Shown here in pieces: positions 33,070-42,353 of a stretch of 64,000 nt of DNA (position 1 is its first letter; the number at the start of each line of letters is the position of its first letter). A model generated the notes under the pieces. It saw only the letters and a program-made list of their open reading frames with translations, had not been told where the DNA came from and did no database searches. The translations under genes and the position numbers were made by a program. The stretch is from contig AGIQ01000002.1 of assembly GCA_000230935.2 (NCBI GenBank), positions 1,488,001-1,552,000 of the forward strand, given 5' to 3'. The DNA is from Mycolicibacterium rhodesiae JS60 (GTDB taxonomy: Bacteria > Actinomycetota > Actinomycetes > Mycobacteriales > Mycobacteriaceae).

Positions 33070-34361
33070 GCCGCAAAATCAGAGTCGCAGTGGCCATCAC
33101 ATTGGCAGTACTCCTCGCGGGCGGTTTGGTGGTGGTCTCCAGATCACTGTGGCAGTCGTCGCACAGAACACACATCGTGGCGTACTTCGAGAACAGCAAC
33201 GGCATTTTTGCCGGCGACCAGGTGTGGGTTCTCGGTGTACCGGTCGGGGCCATCGACAGCATCGAGCCGCAGGCGACCCGCGCCAAGATCACGTTCTGGG
33301 TCGAGGACAAGTACAAGGTGCCGGCGAACGCGAGCGCGCTGATCCTGGCACCTCGACTTGTGACCGCTCGCGCCATCCAACTCGCCCCGGTGTACACGGG
33401 CGGTCCGGTCATGGCGGACGGTGCGGTCATTCCCGAGGACCGGACGGCTGTGCCGGTGGAGTGGGATGAAATGCGTAAGCAGCTGGACAAACTCAACACG
33501 ATGCTTCAACCCACTGAGCAGGGCGGCGTCAGCACGCTGGGAGCTTTGATCAATACGTCGGCGGATAACCTGCGCGGACAGGGCGCCAGCATTCGCGACA
33601 CGATCATCAAGATGTCGCAAGCTTTTTCCGTGTTGGGCGACCACAGCGACGACCTGTTCGCCTCGGTGAAGAATGTGTCCACCCTCGTGTCGGCGCTGAA
33701 GTCCAGCAGCGACCTGATGGCACAGCTGAACCGCAATCTGGCTGCGGTGACCGCACTGTTGGCCGATGACCCCCACAAGGTGGGCCGGGCGGTCGAGGAT
33801 CTGAACACCGCAGTCGCCGACGTAGAGACGTTTGTCGCTGACAACCGCGAAGCGATCGGGGTGACGTCCGACAAGCTGACGTCGGTAACGCAGGCCCTCG
33901 TCGACCGCCTCGATGATGTCAAGCAGTTCTTGCACGTGTTCCCCGGCACGGCACAGAATCTCTCCAACACATATCAGCCGGCGCAGGGTGCGATGAGCAC
34001 AACTCCAGTCATAAACAACTTCGCCAATCCTATCGAGTTCATTTGCGGTGCAGTACAAGCCGCATCGCGGATGGGTGCCGAGGAGTCGTCGAAGCTCTGC
34101 GTTCAGTACTTGGCACCCATCGTGAAGAACCGCCAAATGAACTTTCTACCGCTCGGACTGAACTTCTTTGTCGGCACCCAGGCCAGACCCAATGAGGTCA
34201 CCTACAGCGAGGACCGGCTGCGCCCGGACTACGTGCCGCCACAGCCTGCGCCTCCGTCAGGCGGGGCACCGCTTGCGGCGGAGGCGCCGCCAACCCCGTT
34301 GGTGACCGATCCCGCTGCCGGCTTGCCGGGTCTGATGGTTCCCCCGGAGCCGGGCTCATGA
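33066..34361 (+). CDS. mceD: Mce-family substrate-binding protein D
   Basis: This 431-residue protein has an N-terminal membrane segment (VAVAITLAVLLAGGLVVVSRS) and an MCE domain (HIVAYFENSNGIFAGDQVWVLGVPVGAIDSIEPQ). The helical region shows INTSADNLRGQGASIRDTIIKMSQAFSVLGDHSDDLFASVKN, and the tail is Pro-rich with PPQPAPPSGGAPL near the end. Its GTG start overlaps mceC and its stop overlaps mceE, each by 4 bp. Confidence 0.9.
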   Translation: MSRKIRVAVAITLAVLLAGGLVVVSRSLWQSSHRTHIVAYFENSNGIFAGDQVWVLGVPVGAIDSIEPQATRAKITFWVEDKYKVPANASALILAPRLVTARAIQLAPVYTGGPVMADGAVIPEDRTAVPVEWDEMRKQLDKLNTMLQPTEQGGVSTLGALINTSADNLRGQGASIRDTIIKMSQAFSVLGDHSDDLFASVKNVSTLVSALKSSSDLMAQLNRNLAAVTALLADDPHKVGRAVEDLNTAVADVETFVADNREAIGVTSDKLTSVTQALVDRLDDVKQFLHVFPGTAQNLSNTYQPAQGAMSTTPVINNFANPIEFICGAVQAASRMGAEESSKLCVQYLAPIVKNRQMNFLPLGLNFFVGTQARPNEVTYSEDRLRPDYVPPQPAPPSGGAPLAAEAPPTPLVTDPAAGLPGLMVPPEPGS

Positions 34362-35494
34362 CACGCGCACGGTTGGTGTGCGGCGCCACGTCCGTGCTGA
34401 TGCTGGTGGCGGCAGCGTTATCCGGTTGCCAGTGGCACGGATTGAACTCGATCACGATGCCCGGAACACAGGGCGGCGGCGCCGGCGCGTTCCAAGTGCA
34501 GGCACAGCTGCCGGATGTGGCTACGCTGCAGGAAAATTCTCGTGTTCGGGTGGGCGATGTGAACGTGGGCACCATCACCAAGATCGAGCGCCAGGATTGG
34601 CATGCGCTGATCACGATGTCAGTCAACGGTGATGTGGAACTGCCGGCCAACGCTGTCGCGACAGTGGGCCAGACCAGCTTGCTCGGCTCGTCGCACGTCG
34701 AACTGGCCGCACCGACCGGCGTTGCACCAGAAGGGCGCCTGCACAACGGGTCGCTGATCCCGCTCTCATCTGGAGGTGCCTACCCGAACACCGAGCAAAC
34801 GCTGGCGGCGTTGTCGCTCCTGCTCAACGGAGGTGGACTCGGCCGAGTCCAGGAAATCACCGAGGCGATGAGCACCGCTTTTTCCGGGCGCGAAGCCGAC
34901 TTACGCAGTGCGATAACCCAACTCGACGAATTCATCGGCCACCTCAACGACCAGACCGCCGACATCATCGCGGCCACGGAGAGCGTGAACGATCTGGCCG
35001 GTCAGTTCGCCGCGGACAAGCCAGTGCTGGACAACGCGATACGCACAATTCCGGATGCATTGGCCGTGCTTTCCGAGCAGCGCACCCACCTGACCGACGC
35101 GCTCGACGAATTCGGGAAATTCAGCGCGTTGACGGCCGATGCGGTCAACGGATCCAAGGAGAAGTTGGTAACCGAACTCAAAGACCTTGGTCCGGTGCTG
35201 GAATCGCTGGCAAATGCCGGCCCGGCCTTGACGCGCGCGCTGAGCTTCTTGACCACTTTCCCATGGCCGAAAGACACGCTGGACAAGTGGATGCGCGGTG
35301 ACTACGCCAATTTGACCATGGTTGTCGACCTGACTTTGAGCCGTCTCGACGCCGGCATATTCACCGGGACCCGATTTGAGGGCGACCTCACCAAGTTGGA
35401 GCTGCAGTGGGGCCGCACGATCGGTCAAACGCCGAGTCCGTACACCGCAGGCAATCCGCTGATCATCCCCTACCGCTTTGATCAGGGACGGTAA
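34358..35494 (+). CDS. mceE: Mce-family lipoprotein E (LprK-like)
   Basis: This 378-residue protein is the lipoprotein member of the operon: the signal segment SVLMLVAAALSGCQW ends in a clear lipobox (LSGC). The MCE domain follows (QAQLPDVATLQENSRVRVGDVNVGTITKIERQD, TVGQTSLLGSSHVELAAP). The lipid-modified Cys would tether it to the outer face of the inner membrane. It sits between mceD (4-bp overlap) and mceF (2 bases apart), the standard E position. Confidence 0.9.
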   Translation: MTRARLVCGATSVLMLVAAALSGCQWHGLNSITMPGTQGGGAGAFQVQAQLPDVATLQENSRVRVGDVNVGTITKIERQDWHALITMSVNGDVELPANAVATVGQTSLLGSSHVELAAPTGVAPEGRLHNGSLIPLSSGGAYPNTEQTLAALSLLLNGGGLGRVQEITEAMSTAFSGREADLRSAITQLDEFIGHLNDQTADIIAATESVNDLAGQFAADKPVLDNAIRTIPDALAVLSEQRTHLTDALDEFGKFSALTADAVNGSKEKLVTELKDLGPVLESLANAGPALTRALSFLTTFPWPKDTLDKWMRGDYANLTMVVDLTLSRLDAGIFTGTRFEGDLTKLELQWGRTIGQTPSPYTAGNPLIIPYRFDQGR

Positions 35495-35496
35495 CC

Positions 35497-36927
35497 ATGC
35501 ACCTTGACAGACGAATCAAGACGCAATTGGCAATCTATTTGCTGGTCACTGTGCTGGCGGTCGCGGTGATGGCGATCGGCTACGTCCGGCTTCCGGCGAT
35601 GTTTGGCGTCGGCCGGTACGAAGTGACGGTTCAAATGCCTCGTGCTGCAGGGCTTTACGCCGGCGGAAACGTCACGTATCGCGGAACTGAAGTGGGCAAG
35701 GTCAAAGACGTTCAGTTGACCGACACCGCGGTCGAGGCCATATTATCGCTCCGATCGGACGTCGCAATCCCATCGGACCTCAACGCCGAAGTCCATAGCG
35801 TGACCTCGGTCGGTGAGCAGTTCATCGGGCTGTTGCCTCGCAATGGCACTTCACCGCCATTGAAGAACGGTGACATCGTCCCGGAGAGCCGCGTGACGGT
35901 GCCGCCGGATATCAATAGCCTTGTAGATTCGTTGGATTCGGGGCTGCGGGCCATTCCGCGGGACAATCTGAAGACGGTTGTGGACGAAAGCTACACCGCT
36001 GTGGGAGGCTTGGGTCCTGAGCTGGCTCGGTTCGTGCAAGGATCCACCGCGGTGGTCAGTGGGGCCCGCAAGAATCTCGATGCAATCACCGCGTTGATCG
36101 ACCAATCGGCACCGGTGCTGGATTCTCAATCCAATACTGCCGATGCGGTTTCGGCGTGGGCTGCGCACCTGGCGACCGTCACTGACGAACTGCGGGCGCA
36201 CGACGCCGCATTCAGCGATCTGCTCGCAAAGGGGGCACCGGCGGCCGACGAGGGTCGACAACTGTTCGAGCGGCTGCAACCGACGCTGCCCATCCTGATG
36301 GCCAACCTGGTGAGTCTGGGAGAGGTCGCGGTGACCTACCAGCCCCACATCGAACAAACCCTGGTCCTGGTGCCACAGGTCCTTGCGGAGTTTCAGGGCG
36401 CGGCCCTTTCCAGCCATGGCACAAAGCAAGCCTACGAAGGTACTCAGTTCAACCTGAACCTCAACGTGAACTTGCCACCGCCATGCAGCACGGGATATCT
36501 GCCTGCACAACAACGCCGTTCGGCGGCGGCGGTGGACGAGCCCGATATGCCCCCCGGCGACCTGTATTGCCGTGTTCCGCAGGATTCAGACCTGGTCGCA
36601 GTCCGCGGTGCGCGCAACACCCCTTGTGCGACGGTGCCCGGTAAGCGTGCAGCGACCGTGAAACTGTGCGAAAGCGATCAACCATATGTGCCGCTCAACG
36701 ACGGCACGAACTGGAAGGGCGACCCGAACGCGACGCTGTCGGGACAGGGGATTCCCGAGCTTGCGCCGCCGCCTGCTCCCGTTGCGCCGCCACCAGTAGC
36801 GGTGGCCGAGTACGACCCGGCCACCGGCAGCTACGTGGGTCCGGACGGGAAGGTCTACACGCAGAGCAATCTGGACCACAACGGCCAGGGACAAACATGG
36901 CAGAGCATGCTCGTGCCCCCGAACTGA
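35497..36927 (+). CDS. mceF: Mce-family substrate-binding protein F
   Basis: This 476-residue protein has an N-terminal membrane helix (about 10-30) and an MCE domain (YEVTVQMPRAAGLYAGGNVTYRGTEVGKVKDVQL, AEVHSVTSVGEQFIGLLPRNG). Its C-terminal region has CSTGYLPAQQRR and a cysteine-containing segment (DLYCRVPQDSDLVAVRGARNTPC) typical of F subunits. It is the last gene of the mce operon; a convergent gene begins 18 bp later and I see no strong terminator hairpin. No mce-associated (mas/mam) genes follow. Confidence 0.9.
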   Translation: MHLDRRIKTQLAIYLLVTVLAVAVMAIGYVRLPAMFGVGRYEVTVQMPRAAGLYAGGNVTYRGTEVGKVKDVQLTDTAVEAILSLRSDVAIPSDLNAEVHSVTSVGEQFIGLLPRNGTSPPLKNGDIVPESRVTVPPDINSLVDSLDSGLRAIPRDNLKTVVDESYTAVGGLGPELARFVQGSTAVVSGARKNLDAITALIDQSAPVLDSQSNTADAVSAWAAHLATVTDELRAHDAAFSDLLAKGAPAADEGRQLFERLQPTLPILMANLVSLGEVAVTYQPHIEQTLVLVPQVLAEFQGAALSSHGTKQAYEGTQFNLNLNVNLPPPCSTGYLPAQQRRSAAAVDEPDMPPGDLYCRVPQDSDLVAVRGARNTPCATVPGKRAATVKLCESDQPYVPLNDGTNWKGDPNATLSGQGIPELAPPPAPVAPPPVAVAEYDPATGSYVGPDGKVYTQSNLDHNGQGQTWQSMLVPPN

Positions 36928-36945
36928 GCAGGCCAGCGCTTACCG

Positions 36946-37737
36946 TCAGGTGCCGGTGAAGGTGGCCTTACCCGGTCCCGAGGTAAGGAAGCTTTGAACC
37001 GCGCCGCGCAGATCGGCAGTGCCGAACAACTTTCCGGACACGGCCGGCGAAACGTGGTCGGCCGCAGCAATGTCACCGGTCTGCCATGCCGCGATAATCT
37101 CCTTCGTCGCCGCGTGCGCTCGGGTAGGCCCATCAGCTAGGCGATGGGCCAGGGCGAGAGCGGCTTCGTCGACGTTGTCGTGTACCGCGTTGACCACTCC
37201 CCAGGCCGCCAGTGTGGCGGCCTCGTAGAGGTCGCCGGTCATGACGAGTTCACGTGCCCGCCCAGAACCAGCTCGCTCGGCGAGACGTTGCGGACCTCCC
37301 ATCGAAGGAGTCAGGCCGACCACCGACTCGATCAGCCCGAACTTGGCGTTCGGGCTGGCCAAGATGATGTCGCAGGCCAGGCCTATCTCGAAGGACGCGG
37401 TGAGGGTCAGCCCGTGAGCTGCAAAGACAACCGGGCAGGGTAGAGCCTCGAGCGGGAAAACGATCTTGTTGAAGAAGCGGTTCCACATCTCGGCGCCTTG
37501 CGCTGCCGTGAGACCGTCGAAGAGGTGGACGTCGACGCCCGCAGAAGTCACCTTGCCCTCTGCACGCACCAGCAGCGCGCGCGGGGGGTTCGCGGCTGCG
37601 TCGGCGATGCCGGCTTCGATAGCGGCGAACATGGCGTGGTCGAAGAGATTGAGCGGTGGGTGGTCGAAGGTGAGTACCGCCACTTCAGCTCCGGCTGCCG
37701 TGGTCGTTCGGGTCAGGGATGCGGGTTTGTCAGGCAC
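36946..37737 (-). CDS. Enoyl-CoA hydratase/isomerase family protein
   Basis: This 263-residue crotonase-fold protein starts at GTG 37737, chosen because GGAAG lies 7 bases upstream (the ATG at 37755 overlaps that site). It has the DHPPLNLFDHAMF strand, the oxyanion loop VFAAHGLTLTASFEIGLACDIILAS and FGLIESVVGLTPSMGGPQRL. The usual Glu pair of classical hydratases is not obvious: SFEIGLACD supplies one Glu, and the second loop has Ser-Met-Gly-Gly. It may be an isomerase or another crotonase. It converges on the mce operon. Confidence 0.8.
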   Translation of the reverse strand: MPDKPASLTRTTTAAGAEVAVLTFDHPPLNLFDHAMFAAIEAGIADAAANPPRALLVRAEGKVTSAGVDVHLFDGLTAAQGAEMWNRFFNKIVFPLEALPCPVVFAAHGLTLTASFEIGLACDIILASPNAKFGLIESVVGLTPSMGGPQRLAERAGSGRARELVMTGDLYEAATLAAWGVVNAVHDNVDEAALALAHRLADGPTRAHAATKEIIAAWQTGDIAAADHVSPAVSGKLFGTADLRGAVQSFLTSGPGKATFTGT

Positions 37738-37895
37738 TGCTGGGCTTCCTTCCATGTAATCGAGGTAACACGCCGTTGACGCCCGAACGCAGGCCCATTC
37801 TTGGGATGTGTTCTGCTGCAGCCATTCTCGCTGAGCATGGGTTGTCTTATCACCATGAGATCAGATCTTTGGTCGCAAATAGCTGGTGCAGAGGC

Positions 37896-38369
37896 CTATT
37901 TGTCCGGTCCGCACTTTCTGGGTGCACGCTTCCAATGCAACGTGTGGGTTGATGTCACCCCGTTCGCTGATGTGTTGGAGCCCGAGAGCGTAAGGACATC
38001 GCCATCGAGGTGGCTGCACCGAAGCTGGGTGCTACCAAGCCACTGGGGGAACAGTGAGACGGTCACCTGGTGGTACAGCGTTCCAGTTGCTTCGTCGACA
38101 TCGAAGGGTCCACTGTAGGCCAGGTAGCCTGTGGCGAAGGCCGATTCGGCCGCCGCTGCAGCCTCGGGCGGCGTGGGAGAGTCGGTGACGAACCGGTCGC
38201 GACGCATCAGCTGGGCCGACATGTACCCGTCCTCGGTGTACATGATCAGCCCGACCGGATCAGACCCCAATGGATACGTCTTGTCACCGCCGGGCGTGCT
38301 TTCAATCGTGTATGACACTAGTTCCCACGCGCCGAGTATGGCGTCGCGCAACGTTGCCTTGGTGGACAT
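37896..38369 (-). CDS. Lipocalin-like domain protein
   Basis: This 157-residue protein has ILGAWELVSYTIESTPGG, GLIMYTEDGYMSAQLMR, YLAYSGPFDVDEATGTLYHQV, and FPQWLGSTQLRCSHLDGDVLTL. This series is typical of the lipocalin-like (Lipocalin_5) family found beside oxidoreductases and catabolic genes. It is a small beta-barrel expected to bind a hydrophobic ligand; there is no signal peptide, so it is cytoplasmic. ATG 38369 is chosen; upstream codons (to 38438) are not supported. Confidence 0.75.
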   Translation of the reverse strand: MSTKATLRDAILGAWELVSYTIESTPGGDKTYPLGSDPVGLIMYTEDGYMSAQLMRRDRFVTDSPTPPEAAAAAESAFATGYLAYSGPFDVDEATGTLYHQVTVSLFPQWLGSTQLRCSHLDGDVLTLSGSNTSANGVTSTHTLHWKRAPRKCGPDK

Positions 38370-38544
38370 TCGATTCCCGGTCGGTCGAGTTCGTCTGAAT
38401 CTTTCAGCGCGGTGATATAGGGACGGCAGGGCCGCCACCAGCCACGAGTGAGAGCAATCTATCTCGCCTGGGGTAACCCGTCAAACATGCGATATGCATA
38501 GAGCCGCCAGCCGGCAACCTCAGTGGATTGAAACCAATCGCCGT

Positions 38545-39105
38545 TTAATTCCGGCGGCGGTTGGCCCTGCCGCGCTCGGCGACGAGATTTTTCAGCGCGT
38601 CCGTGCACCACTGGGCCCAAGAGAGCTCAGTGTTGATCCCCGCCTGGAGGATTAGATATTGCAGGCGCTGGCGGCGCCCCCGCAGCGGCCGGCTGAAATC
38701 GCGCTGCTCGATGCCTCGATAGGTCTCGAGAAGTGCGCGGTGGTGATCGAGATGCTGTTGCACCTGATCGGTCAGGTCGATATCGCCGAGGGCAGCTGCC
38801 GCCCGCAACCGCACTAGCAGCGGGTCCCTGATCGGGACCGGGCCCGAAGTAGTGGCAACCCAATCCCGGAGATGTTGCACGCCTGCCTCGGTGATGTCGT
38901 AGGTGCGGGGGCCGCCGCGACCTTTTTCCTGGCTGGAATGAAGCTGTATCAGGCCGGCGTCGGACATCTGGCCCAGTTCGCGATAGATCTGTTGATGCGT
39001 GGCATGCCAGAAATAGCCGAACGACAGGTCGAACCGGCGCGCCAATTCCTTCCCGCTGGAAGGGCGCTCGATGAGCGCCGTCAGGATTGCGCTCCGCAAC
39101 GACAT
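38545..39105 (-). CDS. PadR-family transcriptional regulator
   Basis: This 186-residue protein has a PadR winged-helix N terminus (SAILTALIERPSSGKELARRF, YFWHATHQQIYRELGQMSDAGLI, YDITEAGVQHLRDWV) and the Vir_act_alpha_C helical dimerisation tail. Start ATG 39105 follows GGAGGT. PadR proteins usually repress a neighbouring catabolic gene and release on binding a phenolic or hydrophobic ligand. It is divergent from the FadH-like gene, with a palindrome between them. Confidence 0.82.
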   Translation of the reverse strand: MSLRSAILTALIERPSSGKELARRFDLSFGYFWHATHQQIYRELGQMSDAGLIQLHSSQEKGRGGPRTYDITEAGVQHLRDWVATTSGPVPIRDPLLVRLRAAAALGDIDLTDQVQQHLDHHRALLETYRGIEQRDFSRPLRGRRQRLQYLILQAGINTELSWAQWCTDALKNLVAERGRANRRRN

Positions 39106-39182
39106 TACCGCTGACCTCCGGTGACATGTTGGCGATAACAGCGCGGTCAACAGTACTGCACCCGACCTGCATCTCGAGCTTG

Positions 39183-39196
39183 TGCAACAAGTTGCA
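39183..39196. promoter_or_regulatory. Palindrome, probable PadR operator
   Basis: TGCAACAAGTTGCA matches its own reverse complement at 12 of 14 positions. It lies 77 bp before the PadR start and 54 bp before the FadH-like start, in the only divergent gap of this region. Confidence 0.5.
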
Positions 39197-39250
39197 TAAA
39201 AGTACGCTGGTTGGCACCGTGTCGATCACTGACGAAGGACGTTTCCGACT

Positions 39251-41272
39251 GTGACTGCCTTTCCCAGGCTGTTCGAACCTCTGACTGTGGGTTCGCTGAC
39301 GCTGCCGAACCGTGTGCTGATGGGATCCATGCATCTGGGTCTTGAGGAAGTCGATGGCGGCTTCGAGAAGATGGCGGCCTTTTACTCCGAGCGCGCCCGC
39401 GGCGGGGTTGGGCTCATCGTGACCGGCGGCTTTTCGCCGAACCGTGCGGGCCGGCCGTTCGACGTCGGTGCCACAATGGCCACGACCGACGATGTCGAGA
39501 AACACGGGCTGGTCACGCGCGCCGTTCATCGCGAGGGCGGGCGGATTGCACTTCAGATCCTGCATTTCGGCCGCTACGCCAAACATGAAGACCTGGTGGC
39601 GCCGAGCGCCGTACGCGCCCCGATCAACAGCTTCGTTCCGCGCGAAATGTCATCAGCCGAGATAGAGCGCACGATCGACGATTTCGCGCACTCGGCGGTC
39701 CTGGCCCGATCTGCCGGCTACGACGGCGTCGAGATCATGGGCTCAGAAGGTTATTTGATCAACGAGTTCCTCGCTCCTCGCACGAATCATCGGGTCGACG
39801 AGTGGGGCGGCAACCCGGAGGCCAGGACGCGGTTTGCCACCGAGGTGGCGCGCCGAACTCGGGAGGCCGTTGGCGATGACTTTCTGATCTTGTTCAGGAT
39901 CTCGGTGGTCGACTTGGTTCCCGATGGGTCGACCTTTGCCGAAACCGTCTATCTAGCCCAGGAACTCGAACGCAATGGCGTGTCGATCCTCAGCACCGGA
40001 GTGGGCTGGCATGAGTCGCGCGTCCCGACGATTGCCTCGCCGGTGCCTGCCGGAGCGTTCGTTGAATACACTGCCAAGCTGCGCTCCGCGGTAGGCATTC
40101 CCGTTGCCGCGAGTAACCGAATCAATACTCCGCAACTCGCCGAGGAGATTCTGCGAAGCGGACATGCCGACTTGGTGGCCATGGCTCGCCCCCTGCTGGC
40201 AGATCCGGATTTCGCGAGGAAGGCCCGCACCGGCAGGGCGCACCGAATCAACACCTGCATCGCCTGCAACCAGGCGTGCATCGACCACACGTTGGCCGAG
40301 AAGCTCACCAGCTGCCTGGTGAATCCGCGTGCCGCTCACGAACTGACCCTGAACATCACTCGTCCGCGCACGACCAAGCGCATCGGTGTCGTGGGAGCCG
40401 GCCCGGCGGGCATGGCGTTCAGCGCGTTTGCCGGACGTCGGGGTCACCACGTGACTTTGTTCGAGAGCCAGTCGGCGATCGGTGGTCAATTCGACCTGGC
40501 CTGGCGCATTCCGGGCAAGGCGGAGTATCGCGAGACGATCAGGTACTACCGAGGTGAGCTCGAAGAATCGAACGTATCGGTTCGACTCAATACGCTGGCC
40601 TCTGCCGACATGTTGGTGGCCGAGGGCTTCGACGAGGTCGTTCTGGCGACCGGCGTGAAGCCGCGGGGCATATCGATCGCCGGCGCACACCATCGATCGG
40701 TGGTCAGCTATATCGACGTTCTGCGCGGTACCGCGCACGTCGGCGCACGGGTCGCGATCATTGGCGCCGGTGGCATCGGATTCGACATCGCGGCGTTCAT
40801 CACCGATCGGGCGGCGCATGATATCGACCGCCGTGAGCTGTTCTTCGAACACTGGGGCGTGGACATCGATCCCCACGTTGCGGGCGGCGTCAAGGCGCCG
40901 GCACAGATCGACGCCCCGCGCTCGGTGTATCTGTTGCAGCGCAAGCTTGACAAAGTTGGTGCAGGACTTGGGCTTACCACCGGGTGGATCCACCGAGCCG
41001 ACCTGGTGGCGCGGGGCGTGCGAATGTTGTCCGGCGTCACCTACGACGCGATTGACGACGCGGGTTTGCACATCCATGTGGATGGCGTCGCGGACACGCT
41101 GGACGTGGACTCTGTCGTCGTCTGTGCCGGCCAACTGCCCCATCGAGACCTCTACGACGAACTGGTGGCCCGAGGCAGACCTGCCCATCTCATCGGTGGC
41201 GCATCAGTGGCCGCCGAACTCGACGCCAAACGTGCTATCCGGGAGGGCACCGAGCTGGCGGCGACGATCTGA
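39251..41272 (+). CDS. fadH: 2,4-dienoyl-CoA reductase, FadH-like (OYE/flavoprotein with NAD(P)H domain)
   Basis: This 673-residue protein has an old-yellow-enzyme TIM barrel (PNRVLMGSMHLGLEE, GGRIALQILHFGRYA, GVEIMGSEGYLINEFLAP), a four-cysteine iron-sulfur stretch (CIACNQACIDHTLAEKLTSC), then FAD (VVGAGPAGMAFSAFAGRRGH) and NAD(P)-binding (VAIIGAGGIGFDIAAFI) Rossmann motifs. This order matches bacterial FadH, which reduces 2,4-dienoyl-CoA during beta-oxidation of polyunsaturated or ring-opened acyl chains. GTG 39251 is the start. It opens a rightward gene run and is divergent from the PadR regulator. Confidence 0.85.
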   Translation: MTAFPRLFEPLTVGSLTLPNRVLMGSMHLGLEEVDGGFEKMAAFYSERARGGVGLIVTGGFSPNRAGRPFDVGATMATTDDVEKHGLVTRAVHREGGRIALQILHFGRYAKHEDLVAPSAVRAPINSFVPREMSSAEIERTIDDFAHSAVLARSAGYDGVEIMGSEGYLINEFLAPRTNHRVDEWGGNPEARTRFATEVARRTREAVGDDFLILFRISVVDLVPDGSTFAETVYLAQELERNGVSILSTGVGWHESRVPTIASPVPAGAFVEYTAKLRSAVGIPVAASNRINTPQLAEEILRSGHADLVAMARPLLADPDFARKARTGRAHRINTCIACNQACIDHTLAEKLTSCLVNPRAAHELTLNITRPRTTKRIGVVGAGPAGMAFSAFAGRRGHHVTLFESQSAIGGQFDLAWRIPGKAEYRETIRYYRGELEESNVSVRLNTLASADMLVAEGFDEVVLATGVKPRGISIAGAHHRSVVSYIDVLRGTAHVGARVAIIGAGGIGFDIAAFITDRAAHDIDRRELFFEHWGVDIDPHVAGGVKAPAQIDAPRSVYLLQRKLDKVGAGLGLTTGWIHRADLVARGVRMLSGVTYDAIDDAGLHIHVDGVADTLDVDSVVVCAGQLPHRDLYDELVARGRPAHLIGGASVAAELDAKRAIREGTELAATI

Positions 41273-41341
41273 CAGTAGGAAATTAGAAGGAACTACCAAG
41301 ACCCACAACAACTGTCACGCACACAGAACGGAAGGACGACG

Positions 41342-42193
41342 ATGTCTGGAGCGCATACCCGAATGAGCGCAGCGCCGAGTGCAGACGAGTTGCGCTCGGC
41401 CGGGCTGACATTCTCAGTAGACGGGCCGGTCGGCGAAATCGTGCTCTGCGCACCGCACCGCCGTAACAGCCAAACTCCGGCAATGTGGCGCGCACTGGCC
41501 GCGATTGGGCGTTCGATGCCGAGCGATGTGCGAGTGGTGATCCTTCGGGCCGAAGGGCCGTCCTTCTCCGCCGGGCTGGATCGATCCATGCTCAACGACT
41601 CCGTCGACGTGGAAACCGTGCGTGGACTACTCGATAAGACAGACACGGCCGCGCTGGACACAATGAACGAATACCAGCAGGGCTTCATGTTCTTGCGGGA
41701 CCCCAACTTCGTCTCGATCGCCGCAGTGCAGGGCCACGCAGTGGGTGCCGGTTTCCAACTCGCCCTGGCCTGCGATATCCGCGTTGTGGCCGACAACGCT
41801 GTTTTCTGTATGAGGGAACCCGCACTTGGTTTGGTACCAGACCTGACCGGAACCGCCCCGTTGGTGCGGCTGATCGGGTACGGGCGCGCGTTGGAAGTCT
41901 GTGTGCGGGCGCGCAATATCGATGCGCAGGAAGCGTTCGCGATGGGCCTTGTGCAAAGCGTCGTGTCCCCCGACGACCTCGCGAGGGAGGTCGATGTGCT
42001 GGCTCGTTCGGTGCTGGCATCCGATACCGAAGCCGTTCGAGAGACCAAGAAGCTGCTGCAGTCGGCCGAAGTCGTCGATCTCGAGCAGCAGCGCAAGTTG
42101 GAAAGTGCGGCTCAATTGCGCAGGTTGCGCTCGATGGCCGGCGGCCAAACCGGGCTCCGGTCGGAAACGATCATGACTAGAACCGGATCCTGA
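41342..42193 (+). CDS. Enoyl-CoA hydratase/isomerase (EchA-like)
   Basis: This 283-residue crotonase-fold enzyme has IVLCAPHRRNSQTPAMW, GPSFSAGLDRSML, the oxyanion segment AAVQGHAVGAGFQLALACDIRVVADN and MREPALGLVPDLTGTAPLVRLIG. The second acidic position is Asp in LVPDLTG, so hydratase or isomerase activity is uncertain. ATG 41342 follows GAAGGA. It lies 69 bp after the FadH-like gene and is probably co-transcribed. Confidence 0.83.
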   Translation: MSGAHTRMSAAPSADELRSAGLTFSVDGPVGEIVLCAPHRRNSQTPAMWRALAAIGRSMPSDVRVVILRAEGPSFSAGLDRSMLNDSVDVETVRGLLDKTDTAALDTMNEYQQGFMFLRDPNFVSIAAVQGHAVGAGFQLALACDIRVVADNAVFCMREPALGLVPDLTGTAPLVRLIGYGRALEVCVRARNIDAQEAFAMGLVQSVVSPDDLAREVDVLARSVLASDTEAVRETKKLLQSAEVVDLEQQRKLESAAQLRRLRSMAGGQTGLRSETIMTRTGS

Positions 42194-42353
42194 CGGTTGG
42201 CAGCGCGATCCCACTGAACGTCAGCCTCGTCCTAGTGTGGCGGCCCTCGCCGAATTACCGTCGAATTGGCTGCACCACAGGCATGACAGACAGCGGGCGG
42301 CCGACGAAGCCAACGCCACCGCGAAGACTTCCTCTCGTTCGAACTGGAGAAAA

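Noticed and set aside
42198..42238. Possible fifth copy of the 41-bp element ahead of the hydrolase at 42354 (GGC, ATCCC and GTCCTAG at correct spacing)
   Set aside because: Only 13 of the 18 conserved positions match; several such matches are expected by chance in 64 kb on two strands, and the key GTTCTAT end has two changes.
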